Below are positions 1-6,694 of a DNA stretch of 12,677 nt, piece by piece. The notes beneath the pieces are model-generated. The model did not search any database, had not been told where the DNA came from, and worked only from the letters and a program-made list of their open reading frames with translations. The DNA lies in the NCBI GenBank assembly GCA_003550445.1, contig PUKG01000103.1:1-12677 (forward strand), read 5' to 3'. A program made the translations under genes and the position numbers. The DNA comes from Halobacteroidaceae bacterium. GTDB taxonomy: Bacteria; Bacillota; Halanaerobiia; B1SED10-174. The first letter of the stretch is position 1; each line of letters opens with the position of its first letter.

Positions 1-414
1 GATTTTGATTTTATCGTTGTGGATTGCCCGCCTTCTCTGGGGCGGTTAACCTTAAATGTTTTTGCCGCTGTTGAAAGGGTTCTTGTGCCGATAAAAGCCG
101 GACATTTTTCCATAACAGGGCTGGAGCAACTTTTTTTAACTGTGGTTAGGTTAAGGATAAGGGGCGTCAATTCAAAACTAAAGGTTTTGGGGTTGTTTTA
201 TAATGAAGCTCAACCCAACACTCGTTTGCATCAAATGATTGATAGGGTTTTAAGAGAAGCCTATGAGCCCTTAATTCTTAAATCTTATATCCCCCGGAAT
301 GTCCACCTTGGTGAAGCCCAGGTGGTTGGGGAGCCAATTAACTTTTTCGATCCAAGAGCCAGTGGTTATAAAGCTTATTTAGAACTGGCCCAGGAGGTGC
401 TGGAAAAATGGTAA
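1..414 (+). CDS. ParA/Soj-family partition ATPase, C-terminal part (5' end outside window)
   Basis: This is the last 137 codons of a ParA/Soj-type P-loop ATPase; the reading frame is open from base 1, so the start and the Walker A motif lie upstream of the window. The fragment opens with a hydrophobic strand running into DCPPS, the Walker B/switch region typical of ParA and Soj. It continues with the family's pattern: a LIPI-like strand (VLVPIKAG), a helix containing GLEQL, and the C-terminal IPRNVHLGEAQ segment followed by a GEPI...DPRASG block. In the family this ATPase binds DNA as an ATP dimer and moves or positions a centromere-like complex or other cargo. The stop codon overlaps the next gene's start by 7 bp, so the two are probably translationally coupled. 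It could instead be an orphan ParA-like positioning ATPase; family membership is secure, the cargo is not. Confidence 0.93.
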   Translation, partial: DFDFIVVDCPPSLGRLTLNVFAAVERVLVPIKAGHFSITGLEQLFLTVVRLRIRGVNSKLKVLGLFYNEAQPNTRLHQMIDRVLREAYEPLILKSYIPRNVHLGEAQVVGEPINFFDPRASGYKAYLELAQEVLEKW

Positions 415-833
415 AGAAAAACCCCAAAACATCTCGATTGGAACAGGCCCTGGATGAAACCTTAGATAGATTCCTGGAAAAAGTGAAAATAGAGGAAAAA
501 GAAACCTCAAAAGAAACAGAGAAAACCGGTTTAACCCTCGGGGATGGAAACACTTATATTTTACCCCCCGACCTGGAAAAGAAATTTAAAAATCTGGCCA
601 AAGAGAAAAATTTAAAGGTAATGGGTTTATTTGATGAAGCCCTGGAAGATTTCATCCGCCGGGCTGATTCATCTATGGACAGGGATTTAATTAAAGCAGA
701 ATTTTCCTCATTGCAGGAAAAATTGGAAAATCTTGAACCGGGACAGAAAGAAGGAGATTTAAGCCCGAAGGAAAAAAAGGTTATTTTAAGTTATTTACGT
801 CAGTTGGCCCGGGGTTCCTGGGAAGACCGGTAA
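408..833 (+). CDS. Small protein with probable ribbon-helix-helix segment, likely ParA partner
   Basis: This 141-residue, highly charged protein is not one I recognise as a named family. Residues about 48-85 (TYILPPDLEKKF, then KNLAKEKNL, then a GLFDEALEDFIRR helix) follow the ribbon-helix-helix layout: a short strand, a helix, a turn, then a second helix rich in acidic and hydrophobic residues. The N-terminal 45 residues are lysine- and glutamate-rich and probably flexible or coiled. The C-terminal 50 residues look helical, ending in a hydrophobic VILSYLRQL helix. The start overlaps the ParA stop (ATGGTAA). RHH proteins are the usual centromere-binding partners of small plasmid-type ParA ATPases, so the context suggests a ParB-like adaptor. 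That role is inference from fold pattern and gene order. It contains no ParB/Spo0J-like sequence. Confidence 0.75.
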   Translation: MVKKNPKTSRLEQALDETLDRFLEKVKIEEKETSKETEKTGLTLGDGNTYILPPDLEKKFKNLAKEKNLKVMGLFDEALEDFIRRADSSMDRDLIKAEFSSLQEKLENLEPGQKEGDLSPKEKKVILSYLRQLARGSWEDR

Positions 834-887
834 GGCTTTTAAAGAATTTATTGTGGAAAAATCCTAAAATAGTTGGTGAAATTCTTA

Positions 888-2105
888 ATGGATTATTCTG
901 TTGTTGTAATCGGTGGGGGCCCTGCAGGGATGATGGCTGCTGGGGTCTCAGCTGAAAAAGGCCATCGAGTGGCTATCGTGGAAAGAAATAAAGTTTTTGG
1001 ACGCAAACTTCTTTTAACCGGGAAGGGGCGTTGTAATTTAACAAACCATACTGATATTGAGAACCATGTAAATAACCTTTTTCCCCAGGGGAAATTTTTA
1101 TATTCTGCCCTGAATTTATTCCCTCCTGCAGCTATGATGAAATGGTTTGAGGAGCGAGGGGTAAACTTGAAAGTGGAGAGAGGACAGAGGGTTTTTCCCG
1201 CAAATGATGATTCCCATAGCATTAGAGATGCTATGGTAGAATATATGAAAAACAATGGAGTTGAGTTAAAACCTTTGCAAAAGGTTTTAGAATGCCAGGT
1301 TAATGAAAATGGATTTCTGATAAATACAGATAAGGAAAAAATTCGGACAGAAAAATTAATTTTAGCAACGGGAGGTTGCTCCTATCCTCAGACTGGTTCT
1401 CAGGGAGATGGTTATGGGTGGGCGGAAAAATTTGGCCATAAAATTGAAAAACTTGAACCAGGACTGGTTCCCCTAATCTCCAAAAAGAGGATTTTGAATG
1501 AAGCCAGAGGACTTTTATTGAAAAATGTCAAAATTAGGCTTAAAGATAGAAAGGAAAACAGGCTTTATGAGGAATTGGGTGAGTTAGAAATAATTGAAAA
1601 CGGATTTTCGGGAGCCCTTGCCCTTTCTGCAAGCTTATTTGTAAAAAAAGGAGAAAATTTCTTTCTGGGAATTGACTTAAAACCGGGCCTGGATCATAAA
1701 AAACTTGATCTGCGCCTGCAAAGGGATCTAGAAGAGAGAAGTAATGAAAGCCTAGAAAAAATTATGGGTGGTTTGTTGCCCGCAAAAATGATTTCTCCAT
1801 TTGAAAAAATAACGGGGTTGGACTTTAAAAAATCCGGGCATGAAATTTCTCGAGAAGAGCGGAAAAAAATTGGCGAAAACCTGAAGAAAATATCCTTTTT
1901 GATTGAAGGAAAAAAGGATTGGGATGAAGCGATAATAACAATGGGAGGGATTAATTGCGAGGAAATAATTCCAAAAACCATGGAATCGAAAATTATTCCC
2001 GGTTTGTTTTTTGCCGGGGAAATAATCAATGTTCATGGGTTAACAGGAGGCTATAATCTACAGGCTGCTTTTTCCACTGGCTTTTTAGCCGGGTCAAATT
2101 GTTAA
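888..2105 (+). CDS. FAD-dependent oxidoreductase, HI0933/YhiN family
   Basis: This is a 405-residue flavoprotein of the HI0933/YhiN (NAD(P)/FAD-dependent, BaiN-like) family. The N-terminus carries the Rossmann dinucleotide motif GGGPAG at residues 9-14, followed by the family signature GRKLLLTGKGRCNLTN. A second glycine-rich strand reads LILATGGCSYPQTGSQGDG, and the C-terminal FAD-contact motif is FFAGEIINVHGLTGGYNLQ. Length is normal for the family. I chose ATG 888 because a GGTGA-type ribosome site ends 7 bases upstream and the Rossmann strand begins right after it; an in-frame TTG at 873 would overlap that site. The physiological substrate of most members is unknown, and some homologues have been linked to bile-acid dehydroxylation. 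It sits 54 bp after the RHH gene, with no clear promoter between them. Confidence 0.93.
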   Translation: MDYSVVVIGGGPAGMMAAGVSAEKGHRVAIVERNKVFGRKLLLTGKGRCNLTNHTDIENHVNNLFPQGKFLYSALNLFPPAAMMKWFEERGVNLKVERGQRVFPANDDSHSIRDAMVEYMKNNGVELKPLQKVLECQVNENGFLINTDKEKIRTEKLILATGGCSYPQTGSQGDGYGWAEKFGHKIEKLEPGLVPLISKKRILNEARGLLLKNVKIRLKDRKENRLYEELGELEIIENGFSGALALSASLFVKKGENFFLGIDLKPGLDHKKLDLRLQRDLEERSNESLEKIMGGLLPAKMISPFEKITGLDFKKSGHEISREERKKIGENLKKISFLIEGKKDWDEAIITMGGINCEEIIPKTMESKIIPGLFFAGEIINVHGLTGGYNLQAAFSTGFLAGSNC

Positions 2106-2196
2106 TTTATTTTGATTTTGGAAAAAGGAAAAACCCCCTGTTATGGTGAATCCTTGGTATGGCGTTTAGTTTTAACCGTATTTTAATTTTTTTTAC

Positions 2197-2202
2197 AAGG
2201 AG
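2197..2202 (+). promoter_or_regulatory. Ribosome binding site that fixes the aminotransferase TTG start
   Basis: AAGGAG lies 8 bases before an in-frame TTG at 2211. The upstream in-frame GTG at 2202 begins inside the Shine-Dalgarno sequence, and the nearby ATG at 2206 is out of frame, so TTG 2211 is the most credible start. Confidence 0.75.
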
Positions 2203-2210
2203 TGAATGGT

Positions 2211-3401
2211 TTGAAAACCCAAGAAATTCTTAAAGTAACTGATCAGTATTCTGCACCAAATTATCTTCCTCTACCAATAGTAATTGAAAAAGCTGAAGGT
2301 GTTTGGGTTGAAGATCCGGAAGGAAATCGGTACATGGACATGCTCAGCTCATATTCGGCTCTCAACCAGGGACACAGACACCCTCGAATTATTGAACGAG
2401 TTAAAGAACAACTTGATAAGGTTACCCTTACTTCCCGAGCATTTCATAATGACCAGTTGGGGCCATTTTGCCAGGAATTATCAGAGCTAACAGGAAAAAA
2501 TAGGGCCCTGGTCATGAACACGGGTGCTGAAGCGGTAGAAACAGCAATTAAATGTGTCCGCAGGTGGGCTTATGATGTAAAAGGTGTAGCAGAAGATCAA
2601 GCGGAAATAATTGTTTGTGAGGGAAATTTCCATGGAAGAACAACCACGGTTATTTCCTTCTCATCCAGTCCCGATTATTACCGTGGTTTTGGGCCATTAA
2701 CTCCTGGCTTTAAAATTATCCCATATGGTGATACTCAAGCTTTAAAGGAAGCAATCGGTCCTAATACTGCAGCTTTCATGGTTGAGCCAATTCAAGGTGA
2801 AGCCGGGGTAGTTGTTCCCCCTGAAGGGTATTTAAAGGAAGCTGCTGAAATCTGCCGGGAAAACAATGTCCTTTTCCTAGCAGATGAAATCCAAACTGGG
2901 TTTGGCCGTACTGGTAAACTCTTTGCCTGTGATTGGGAAGAGGTAACCCCTGATATGTACATTCTTGGTAAAGCTCTTGGTGGTGGAGTTATTCCCGTTT
3001 CAGCGGTTGTAGCTGATGGGTCCCTTCTGGATTTATTTAACCCGGGTTCCCATGGATCTACTTTTGGCGGTAATCCCCTTGGCTGCGCCTGTGGGAGAGC
3101 GGCAGTAGAGGTAATTCAGGAAGAAAACCTGGTTCAGCGTTCACTTGAGCTGGGAGATTATTTGCAGAAGGAACTTTCCAAGATTGAAAACCCTGAAATA
3201 GCGGAAATTAGGGGAAAAGGACTTTTTGTTGGAATTGAGCTTAAAGGAAAGGCTCGCCCTTATTGCGAAAAGTTAAAAGAAGAAGGGGTTTTATGCAAGG
3301 AAACCCATGAGAATGTCATTCGCCTTGCTCCACCCCTGATTATCTCCAAGGAAGATCTGGACTGGGCAATTGATAAGGTAAAGAAAGTTCTGCAACCCTA
3401 G
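2211..3401 (+). CDS. rocD: Ornithine aminotransferase-like class III aminotransferase
   Basis: This 396-residue PLP-dependent class III aminotransferase most resembles ornithine--oxo-acid transaminase. That enzyme moves the delta-amino group of ornithine to 2-oxoglutarate, giving glutamate 5-semialdehyde and glutamate, which links arginine/ornithine breakdown with proline and glutamate. Visible signatures are NTGAEAVETAIKCVRRW for cofactor phosphate binding, EPIQGEAGVVVPPEGY, LADEIQTGFGRTGK with the PLP-pyridine Asp, and the Schiff-base lysine K254 in ILGKALGGGVIPVSAV. The stretch CDWEEVTPDMYILGKALGGGV is the RocD-type version of this block. Length is normal. The 105 bp before it hold no gene and no convincing promoter. 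Acetylornithine or 4-aminobutyrate aminotransferase is a less likely alternative. Confidence 0.9.
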   Translation: MKTQEILKVTDQYSAPNYLPLPIVIEKAEGVWVEDPEGNRYMDMLSSYSALNQGHRHPRIIERVKEQLDKVTLTSRAFHNDQLGPFCQELSELTGKNRALVMNTGAEAVETAIKCVRRWAYDVKGVAEDQAEIIVCEGNFHGRTTTVISFSSSPDYYRGFGPLTPGFKIIPYGDTQALKEAIGPNTAAFMVEPIQGEAGVVVPPEGYLKEAAEICRENNVLFLADEIQTGFGRTGKLFACDWEEVTPDMYILGKALGGGVIPVSAVVADGSLLDLFNPGSHGSTFGGNPLGCACGRAAVEVIQEENLVQRSLELGDYLQKELSKIENPEIAEIRGKGLFVGIELKGKARPYCEKLKEEGVLCKETHENVIRLAPPLIISKEDLDWAIDKVKKVLQP

Positions 3402-3413
3402 GGAGGGAATCAA

Positions 3414-3821
3414 TTGTTTTTTTTCCGGCCCTTACTGGCCCTGGCTATTGCCCAAATAATAAAAATATTAATTTATGGGTGGCTTAATAAACGCTTTGAT
3501 TTCAGGCGCCTTCTGGGAGCAGGGGGGATGCCTTCTTCTCACGCTGCTCTTACGGTAGCCCTTACCACACAAATAGGGAAAGAGGTCGGAATTTCAGAAC
3601 CAATTTTTGCCGTGGCTCTCGTTTTTACCCTGGTAGTTTTATATGATGCTGCCGGGGTAAGGCGGGCCGCGGGAAAACAGGCAGCAATTCTAAATAAAAT
3701 TATGGACGAAATAATGGCCCATCAAAGAATCGAAGAAACACGCTTAAAAGAACTACTAGGCCATACTCCTTTTGAAGTTTTGGTTGGAGTGATACTGGGT
3801 TTTATAGTTGGATGGTGGTAG
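3414..3821 (+). CDS. Divergent PAP2 family (DUF212) membrane protein, YuiD-like
   Basis: This 135-residue protein belongs to the DUF212/divergent PAP2 family, exemplified by B. subtilis YuiD. It begins with a hydrophobic segment (residues about 2-20), then the conserved GGMPSSHAA motif that recalls the phosphatase SxxxH motif of PAP2 enzymes. Next come a membrane helix and the second family signature YDAAGVRRAAGKQA, then a KELLGHTPFEV segment and a final hydrophobic helix reaching the C-terminus. It is probably an inner-membrane protein; its biochemical function is unknown. The start is a TTG with a strong GGGAGG site at 3401-3406 whose first base is the last base of the aminotransferase stop codon, so the two are likely co-transcribed. 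A run of eight T follows the start codon directly. It is the last gene before a strong terminator. Confidence 0.92.
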   Translation: MFFFRPLLALAIAQIIKILIYGWLNKRFDFRRLLGAGGMPSSHAALTVALTTQIGKEVGISEPIFAVALVFTLVVLYDAAGVRRAAGKQAAILNKIMDEIMAHQRIEETRLKELLGHTPFEVLVGVILGFIVGWW

Positions 3822-3851
3822 GATCCTCCCCCCGGGGAGGTTCCTTTTTTT
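3821..3851 (+). terminator. Rho-independent terminator after the DUF212 gene
   Basis: An 11-position stem pairs GGATCCTCCCC (3821-3831) with GGGGAGGTTCC (3834-3844). It has a single T-T mismatch and a CC turn that must open to a four-base loop, and it is followed by seven T (3845-3851). The stem begins at the last base of the DUF212 stop codon. It should end the upstream transcription unit. Confidence 0.92.
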
Positions 3852-3916
3852 AGAGTTGGGGAAAAGAGGAAAAAGTTGAATCTAAACGAAATTTTAATAA
3901 ATGGGCAAAATGGGAG

Positions 3917-4159
3917 GTGGTAGAAATTACTAAAGAATTTTGCGCAAATTGTTTTAGCAGGCCTGCAACAAACAGGGCCCGTTGCAGGAAATGTTTTATT
4001 AATGATGCAATAAAAATGTTGGGAGCGGTAATTTTTGCCTTGATAGTAGGTACTATTGGCTGGAGATTTGCCCATCCCATGCTGGGAATCCCTATTTTCC
4101 TTATTTTTTCTGGTTGGGCCGTAGCCTGGTTTTGGACCCGGGGCAATAAAAAGGATTAA
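3917..4159 (+). CDS. Two-helix membrane mini-protein with CX2C-X10-CX2C zinc-binding-like head
   Basis: This 80-residue protein is one I do not recognise. Cysteines 9, 12, 23 and 26 form CX2C-X10-CX2C with basic residues between the pairs, the pattern of a small zinc ribbon or treble-clef knuckle. Two hydrophobic helices follow, about residues 34-51 and 56-74, and the tail is short and basic (TRGNKKD), so the head and tail probably both face the cytoplasm. The start is uncertain. GTG 3917 shares its first base with the good Shine-Dalgarno GGGAGG (3912-3917), which makes it poorly placed. That site would instead suit the rare ATT codon at 3926, which is in the same frame; the ATG at 3901 is in another frame and stops quickly. 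It is the first gene after the terminator and lies 17 bp before the dehydrogenase. The function is unknown. Confidence 0.72.
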   Translation: MVEITKEFCANCFSRPATNRARCRKCFINDAIKMLGAVIFALIVGTIGWRFAHPMLGIPIFLIFSGWAVAWFWTRGNKKD

Positions 4160-4176
4160 AAAGTGGAGTGATCCCA

Positions 4177-4962
4177 ATGAACAGAGTAAAGGGAAAAACA
4201 GTTTTGATTACTGGAGCCTCATCAGGCATAGGCCTGTCCTGCGCTAATATTTTTGCTTCCCAGGGAGCTAAACTGGTCCTTCTTGCAAGACGTGAGAAAA
4301 GGCTGGAAAAGGTAAAAAAGAAACTGGAAGAAGATTATAAGGTTGAGGTTAGAATTTTTCAGGTGGATGTTTGTAATAGAGAGGATGTTATTAACTGGTC
4401 AGAAAAACTTGAGAAAGAAGGAATTGAACCAGACGTTTTGATCAACAATGCAGGCCTGGCTAGTGGTTTAAGTAAATTGCATGAAGGGGACTTTGCTGAT
4501 TGGGACCGGATGATTGATACCAACCTCAAGGGATTTTTGAATATTTCCAGGGTTATTTTACCCAAAATGGTTGAGAAAAACTCAGGACATGTTGTTAATA
4601 TTGGAAGTATTGCCGGGCACATGGTTTACCCTGCGGGAAACGTTTATTGTGCTACCAAATTTGCCGTAAGAGCGTTAAATGAAGCAATGAATATAGATCT
4701 TTATGGGACTAATGTCAAGGTTTCCAGTATAGATCCAGGTGCTGTGGAAACGGAATTTTCCAGGGTAAGGTTTAAGGGAGATTTAAAAAGGGCCGAAAAG
4801 GTTTACGAGGGCTTTACACCTTTGAAAGCAGAAGATATTGCAGATGCTGTTTTTTATGTTGTTAACACTCCGGAACACGTTAATATCCAGGATTTGGTTA
4901 TTATGCCTACCGCCCAACGCAACCCCTATTTACTTTACCGTGAAGGGCAGGAACAAAATTAA
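4177..4962 (+). CDS. Short-chain dehydrogenase/reductase (classical SDR, YdfG-like)
   Basis: This 261-residue classical SDR is probably a cytoplasmic NADP-dependent oxidoreductase similar to the YdfG type, which acts on 3-hydroxy acids or serine-like substrates. The cofactor motif TGASSGIG is at residues 12-19, and two arginines (RR at 38-39) after the second strand favour NADP over NAD. NNAG is at 90-93, and the catalytic set is N116, S144, Y157 and K161 (YCATK). A PGAVETEF motif contacts the nicotinamide side. I chose ATG 4177 because GGAGTG lies about 7 bases upstream; the in-frame GTG 4168 falls inside that site. Length is typical. The true substrate cannot be read from sequence. It is spaced 17 bp from the mini-protein gene and 20 bp from the acetyltransferase gene, consistent with one operon. 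Confidence 0.93.
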   Translation: MNRVKGKTVLITGASSGIGLSCANIFASQGAKLVLLARREKRLEKVKKKLEEDYKVEVRIFQVDVCNREDVINWSEKLEKEGIEPDVLINNAGLASGLSKLHEGDFADWDRMIDTNLKGFLNISRVILPKMVEKNSGHVVNIGSIAGHMVYPAGNVYCATKFAVRALNEAMNIDLYGTNVKVSSIDPGAVETEFSRVRFKGDLKRAEKVYEGFTPLKAEDIADAVFYVVNTPEHVNIQDLVIMPTAQRNPYLLYREGQEQN

Positions 4963-4982
4963 ACAGATTAAGGAGAAAAACA

Positions 4983-6212
4983 ATGACAATAAGGGACTTT
5001 ATTGAAAAAGATTTCCAGGAAATCAAGAGGACGTGGGAAGAAATCGGCTGGCTCGACCCCAAAGAAGACCGGGAAATTTTCAAACTTTTTGTTGAAAGTT
5101 CGAAAATCCTGGTTGGAGAAGTTAATGGGGAAGTTGAAGCCTCCGTTTTTAACATTCCGGGAGATATTAATTACAACGGAATAAAATTACCCCTGCATGC
5201 AGTAGCAGCAGTCACAACCAGTCGGATCGCCCGGAAAAGAGGGTTGGCGGGAAGAATGACCGCCCTTTCTCTGGCCCGAGAAGCCAATAATGGCAAAAGT
5301 ATTGCCGGTCTGGGCATGTTTGAACAGGGTTATTATAATCTTTTAGGTTTTGGGACGGGACCTTATGAGCACGAACTATCTTTTGACCCTGCAGATTTAA
5401 AAGTACCAAAATCAACCAGGATGCCCTGTCGGCTTGGGAGCAAAGATGCTGAGGAAATTCACAAAAACAGGTTAAACCGTTTCCCAAAACATGGAGCAGT
5501 TAACCTTTTTCCACCCCAAACCACTCGAGCCGACCTTGCATACAAAGATAGCGGGTTCGGCCTGGGTTTTCGTGATGAAGAAACGGGAGAACTTACTCAC
5601 CATTTTTGGGTAAGCCCTGAAGATGTTGAGCATGGACCTTATAATGTTATCTGGGTAGTATTTCGGGAAAACAAACAATTTCTCGAACTATTAAGTTTGC
5701 TGAGAGATCTTGGGGATCAGGTTAATCTGGTTAGGCTTAATGAGCCTGCCGGAGTTCAATTCCAAGACCTTTTAAAACAACCCTTCAAAAGGTCCAGAAT
5801 ATCTAGAAAAGGAAAATTTGAGGTAAAGAATAGAGCCGTGGCTTACTGGCAATTAAGGATCCTTAATCTTGAGGAATGTATTAAGAATACCCACCTTCCT
5901 TTTAACGAGGTATCTTTTAACCTTGAATTGCATGACCCGGTTAAAGAGTTTCTCCCACCTGAAGAAAACTGGCAGGGGATTGGAGGAGAATACCACCTGA
6001 CAATTGGAGGAGAATCAGTTTTAAAAAAGGGATTAGATAAATCCCTCCCCACATTAAAAGCTTCTGCAGGGGCTTTTACTCGGATGTGGATGGGAGCCGT
6101 GCCGGCAAGCGGTCTTGCATTAACTGATGAACTTTCTGCTCCTGAAGAGCTTTTGGCTGAACTGGATAAAACCTTCCTGATGCCAAAACCAAGAATAGAT
6201 TGGGACTTCTAA
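4983..6212 (+). CDS. Eis-like GNAT family N-acetyltransferase
   Basis: This 409-residue protein has the length and layout of the Eis (enhanced intracellular survival) acetyltransferases. An N-terminal GNAT domain carries the acetyl-CoA loop RKRGLAGRM at about residues 84-92. It is followed by YYNLLGFGTG at 117-126, a second degenerate GNAT-like region, and a C-terminal SCP2-like domain. The chain ends in DWDF, so its last residue is phenylalanine; in mycobacterial Eis the C-terminal carboxylate of a terminal Phe acts in catalysis. Eis enzymes acetylate multiple amines, including aminoglycosides and polyamines or lysines, but substrates in Bacillota homologues are mostly unknown, so resistance should not be assumed. 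The ATG has a clean AAGGAG site upstream. The stop codon shares one base with the next ATG (TAATG). Confidence 0.9.
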   Translation: MTIRDFIEKDFQEIKRTWEEIGWLDPKEDREIFKLFVESSKILVGEVNGEVEASVFNIPGDINYNGIKLPLHAVAAVTTSRIARKRGLAGRMTALSLAREANNGKSIAGLGMFEQGYYNLLGFGTGPYEHELSFDPADLKVPKSTRMPCRLGSKDAEEIHKNRLNRFPKHGAVNLFPPQTTRADLAYKDSGFGLGFRDEETGELTHHFWVSPEDVEHGPYNVIWVVFRENKQFLELLSLLRDLGDQVNLVRLNEPAGVQFQDLLKQPFKRSRISRKGKFEVKNRAVAYWQLRILNLEECIKNTHLPFNEVSFNLELHDPVKEFLPPEENWQGIGGEYHLTIGGESVLKKGLDKSLPTLKASAGAFTRMWMGAVPASGLALTDELSAPEELLAELDKTFLMPKPRIDWDF

Positions 6213-6694
6213 TGAATTCTGGTATTATTTTGCGAAATAATTGGGGGGACTGGGGGGCGTCCTGGGAAGGGGAAAAACTGGTAGGCCTTCATTTACCTGG
6301 ATCTCTTGCTGAAGGGTCGGCCCTGGTTGATTTGGGAAAATTTCCTGTCCTATATAGGTTATCTCTGCAGTTGGAAAGGTATCTCCAGGGAGAAAACGTA
6401 AGCTTTGATATTCCCTATATTCTAAGAGGGACTGCTTTTCAGGTCAGGGTCTGGCAGGAATTAATGAAAATTCCTTATGGGCAGACCAGGACTTATGGGG
6501 AAATAGCAGAAAGGACGGGAGGGGTGAATAAAGCCCGGGCCGTTGGTGGTGCATGTAATAAAAATCCACTGGCAATAATTATCCCCTGCCACAGGGTAGT
6601 TGGTCGAGGAGGAAAACTTGTTGGCTTTGGGGGAGGCTTAGGACTAAAAAAGAAACTGCTTGACCTGGAAGGAGGTAATTTCCATGACTATTAA
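6212..6694 (+). CDS. ogt: Methylated-DNA--protein-cysteine S-methyltransferase
   Basis: This 160-residue O6-alkylguanine-DNA alkyltransferase removes alkyl groups from O6-alkylguanine by irreversible transfer to its own cysteine. The active-site motif IIPCHRVVG is present with C126 as acceptor. The preceding helix-turn-helix region reads IPYGQTRTYGEIAERTGGVNKARAVGGACNKNP, and the glycine-rich GKLVGFGGGLGLKKKLLDLEG block that closes the family follows. The N-terminal domain is short and divergent, as in many Ogt proteins. ATG 6212 overlaps the acetyltransferase stop by one base and has only a weak ribosome site, so translational coupling is likely. An in-frame TTG at 6200 is possible but less likely. 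Its 3' end contains the ribosome site and start of the selenoprotein gene. Confidence 0.95.
   Translation: MNSGIILRNNWGDWGASWEGEKLVGLHLPGSLAEGSALVDLGKFPVLYRLSLQLERYLQGENVSFDIPYILRGTAFQVRVWQELMKIPYGQTRTYGEIAERTGGVNKARAVGGACNKNPLAIIIPCHRVVGRGGKLVGFGGGLGLKKKLLDLEGGNFHDY
6670..6675 (+). promoter_or_regulatory. Strong ribosome binding site for the HesB-like selenoprotein gene
   Basis: AGGAGGT-type Shine-Dalgarno sequence inside the last codons of ogt, 8 bases before ATG 6684. It argues that the short frame interrupted by TGA is a translated gene and not a chance ORF. Confidence 0.85.

Noticed and set aside
893..1255. Long open frames on the minus strand, for example opposite the flavoprotein and chemoreceptor genes
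   Set aside because: They lie opposite well-supported genes, have no ribosome sites or family motifs, and look like composition shadows.
2154..2184. Possible promoter TTGGTA / TATTTT before the aminotransferase gene
   Set aside because: Only four of six bases match in each box and the spacer is 19 bases; too weak in an AT-rich gap to annotate.
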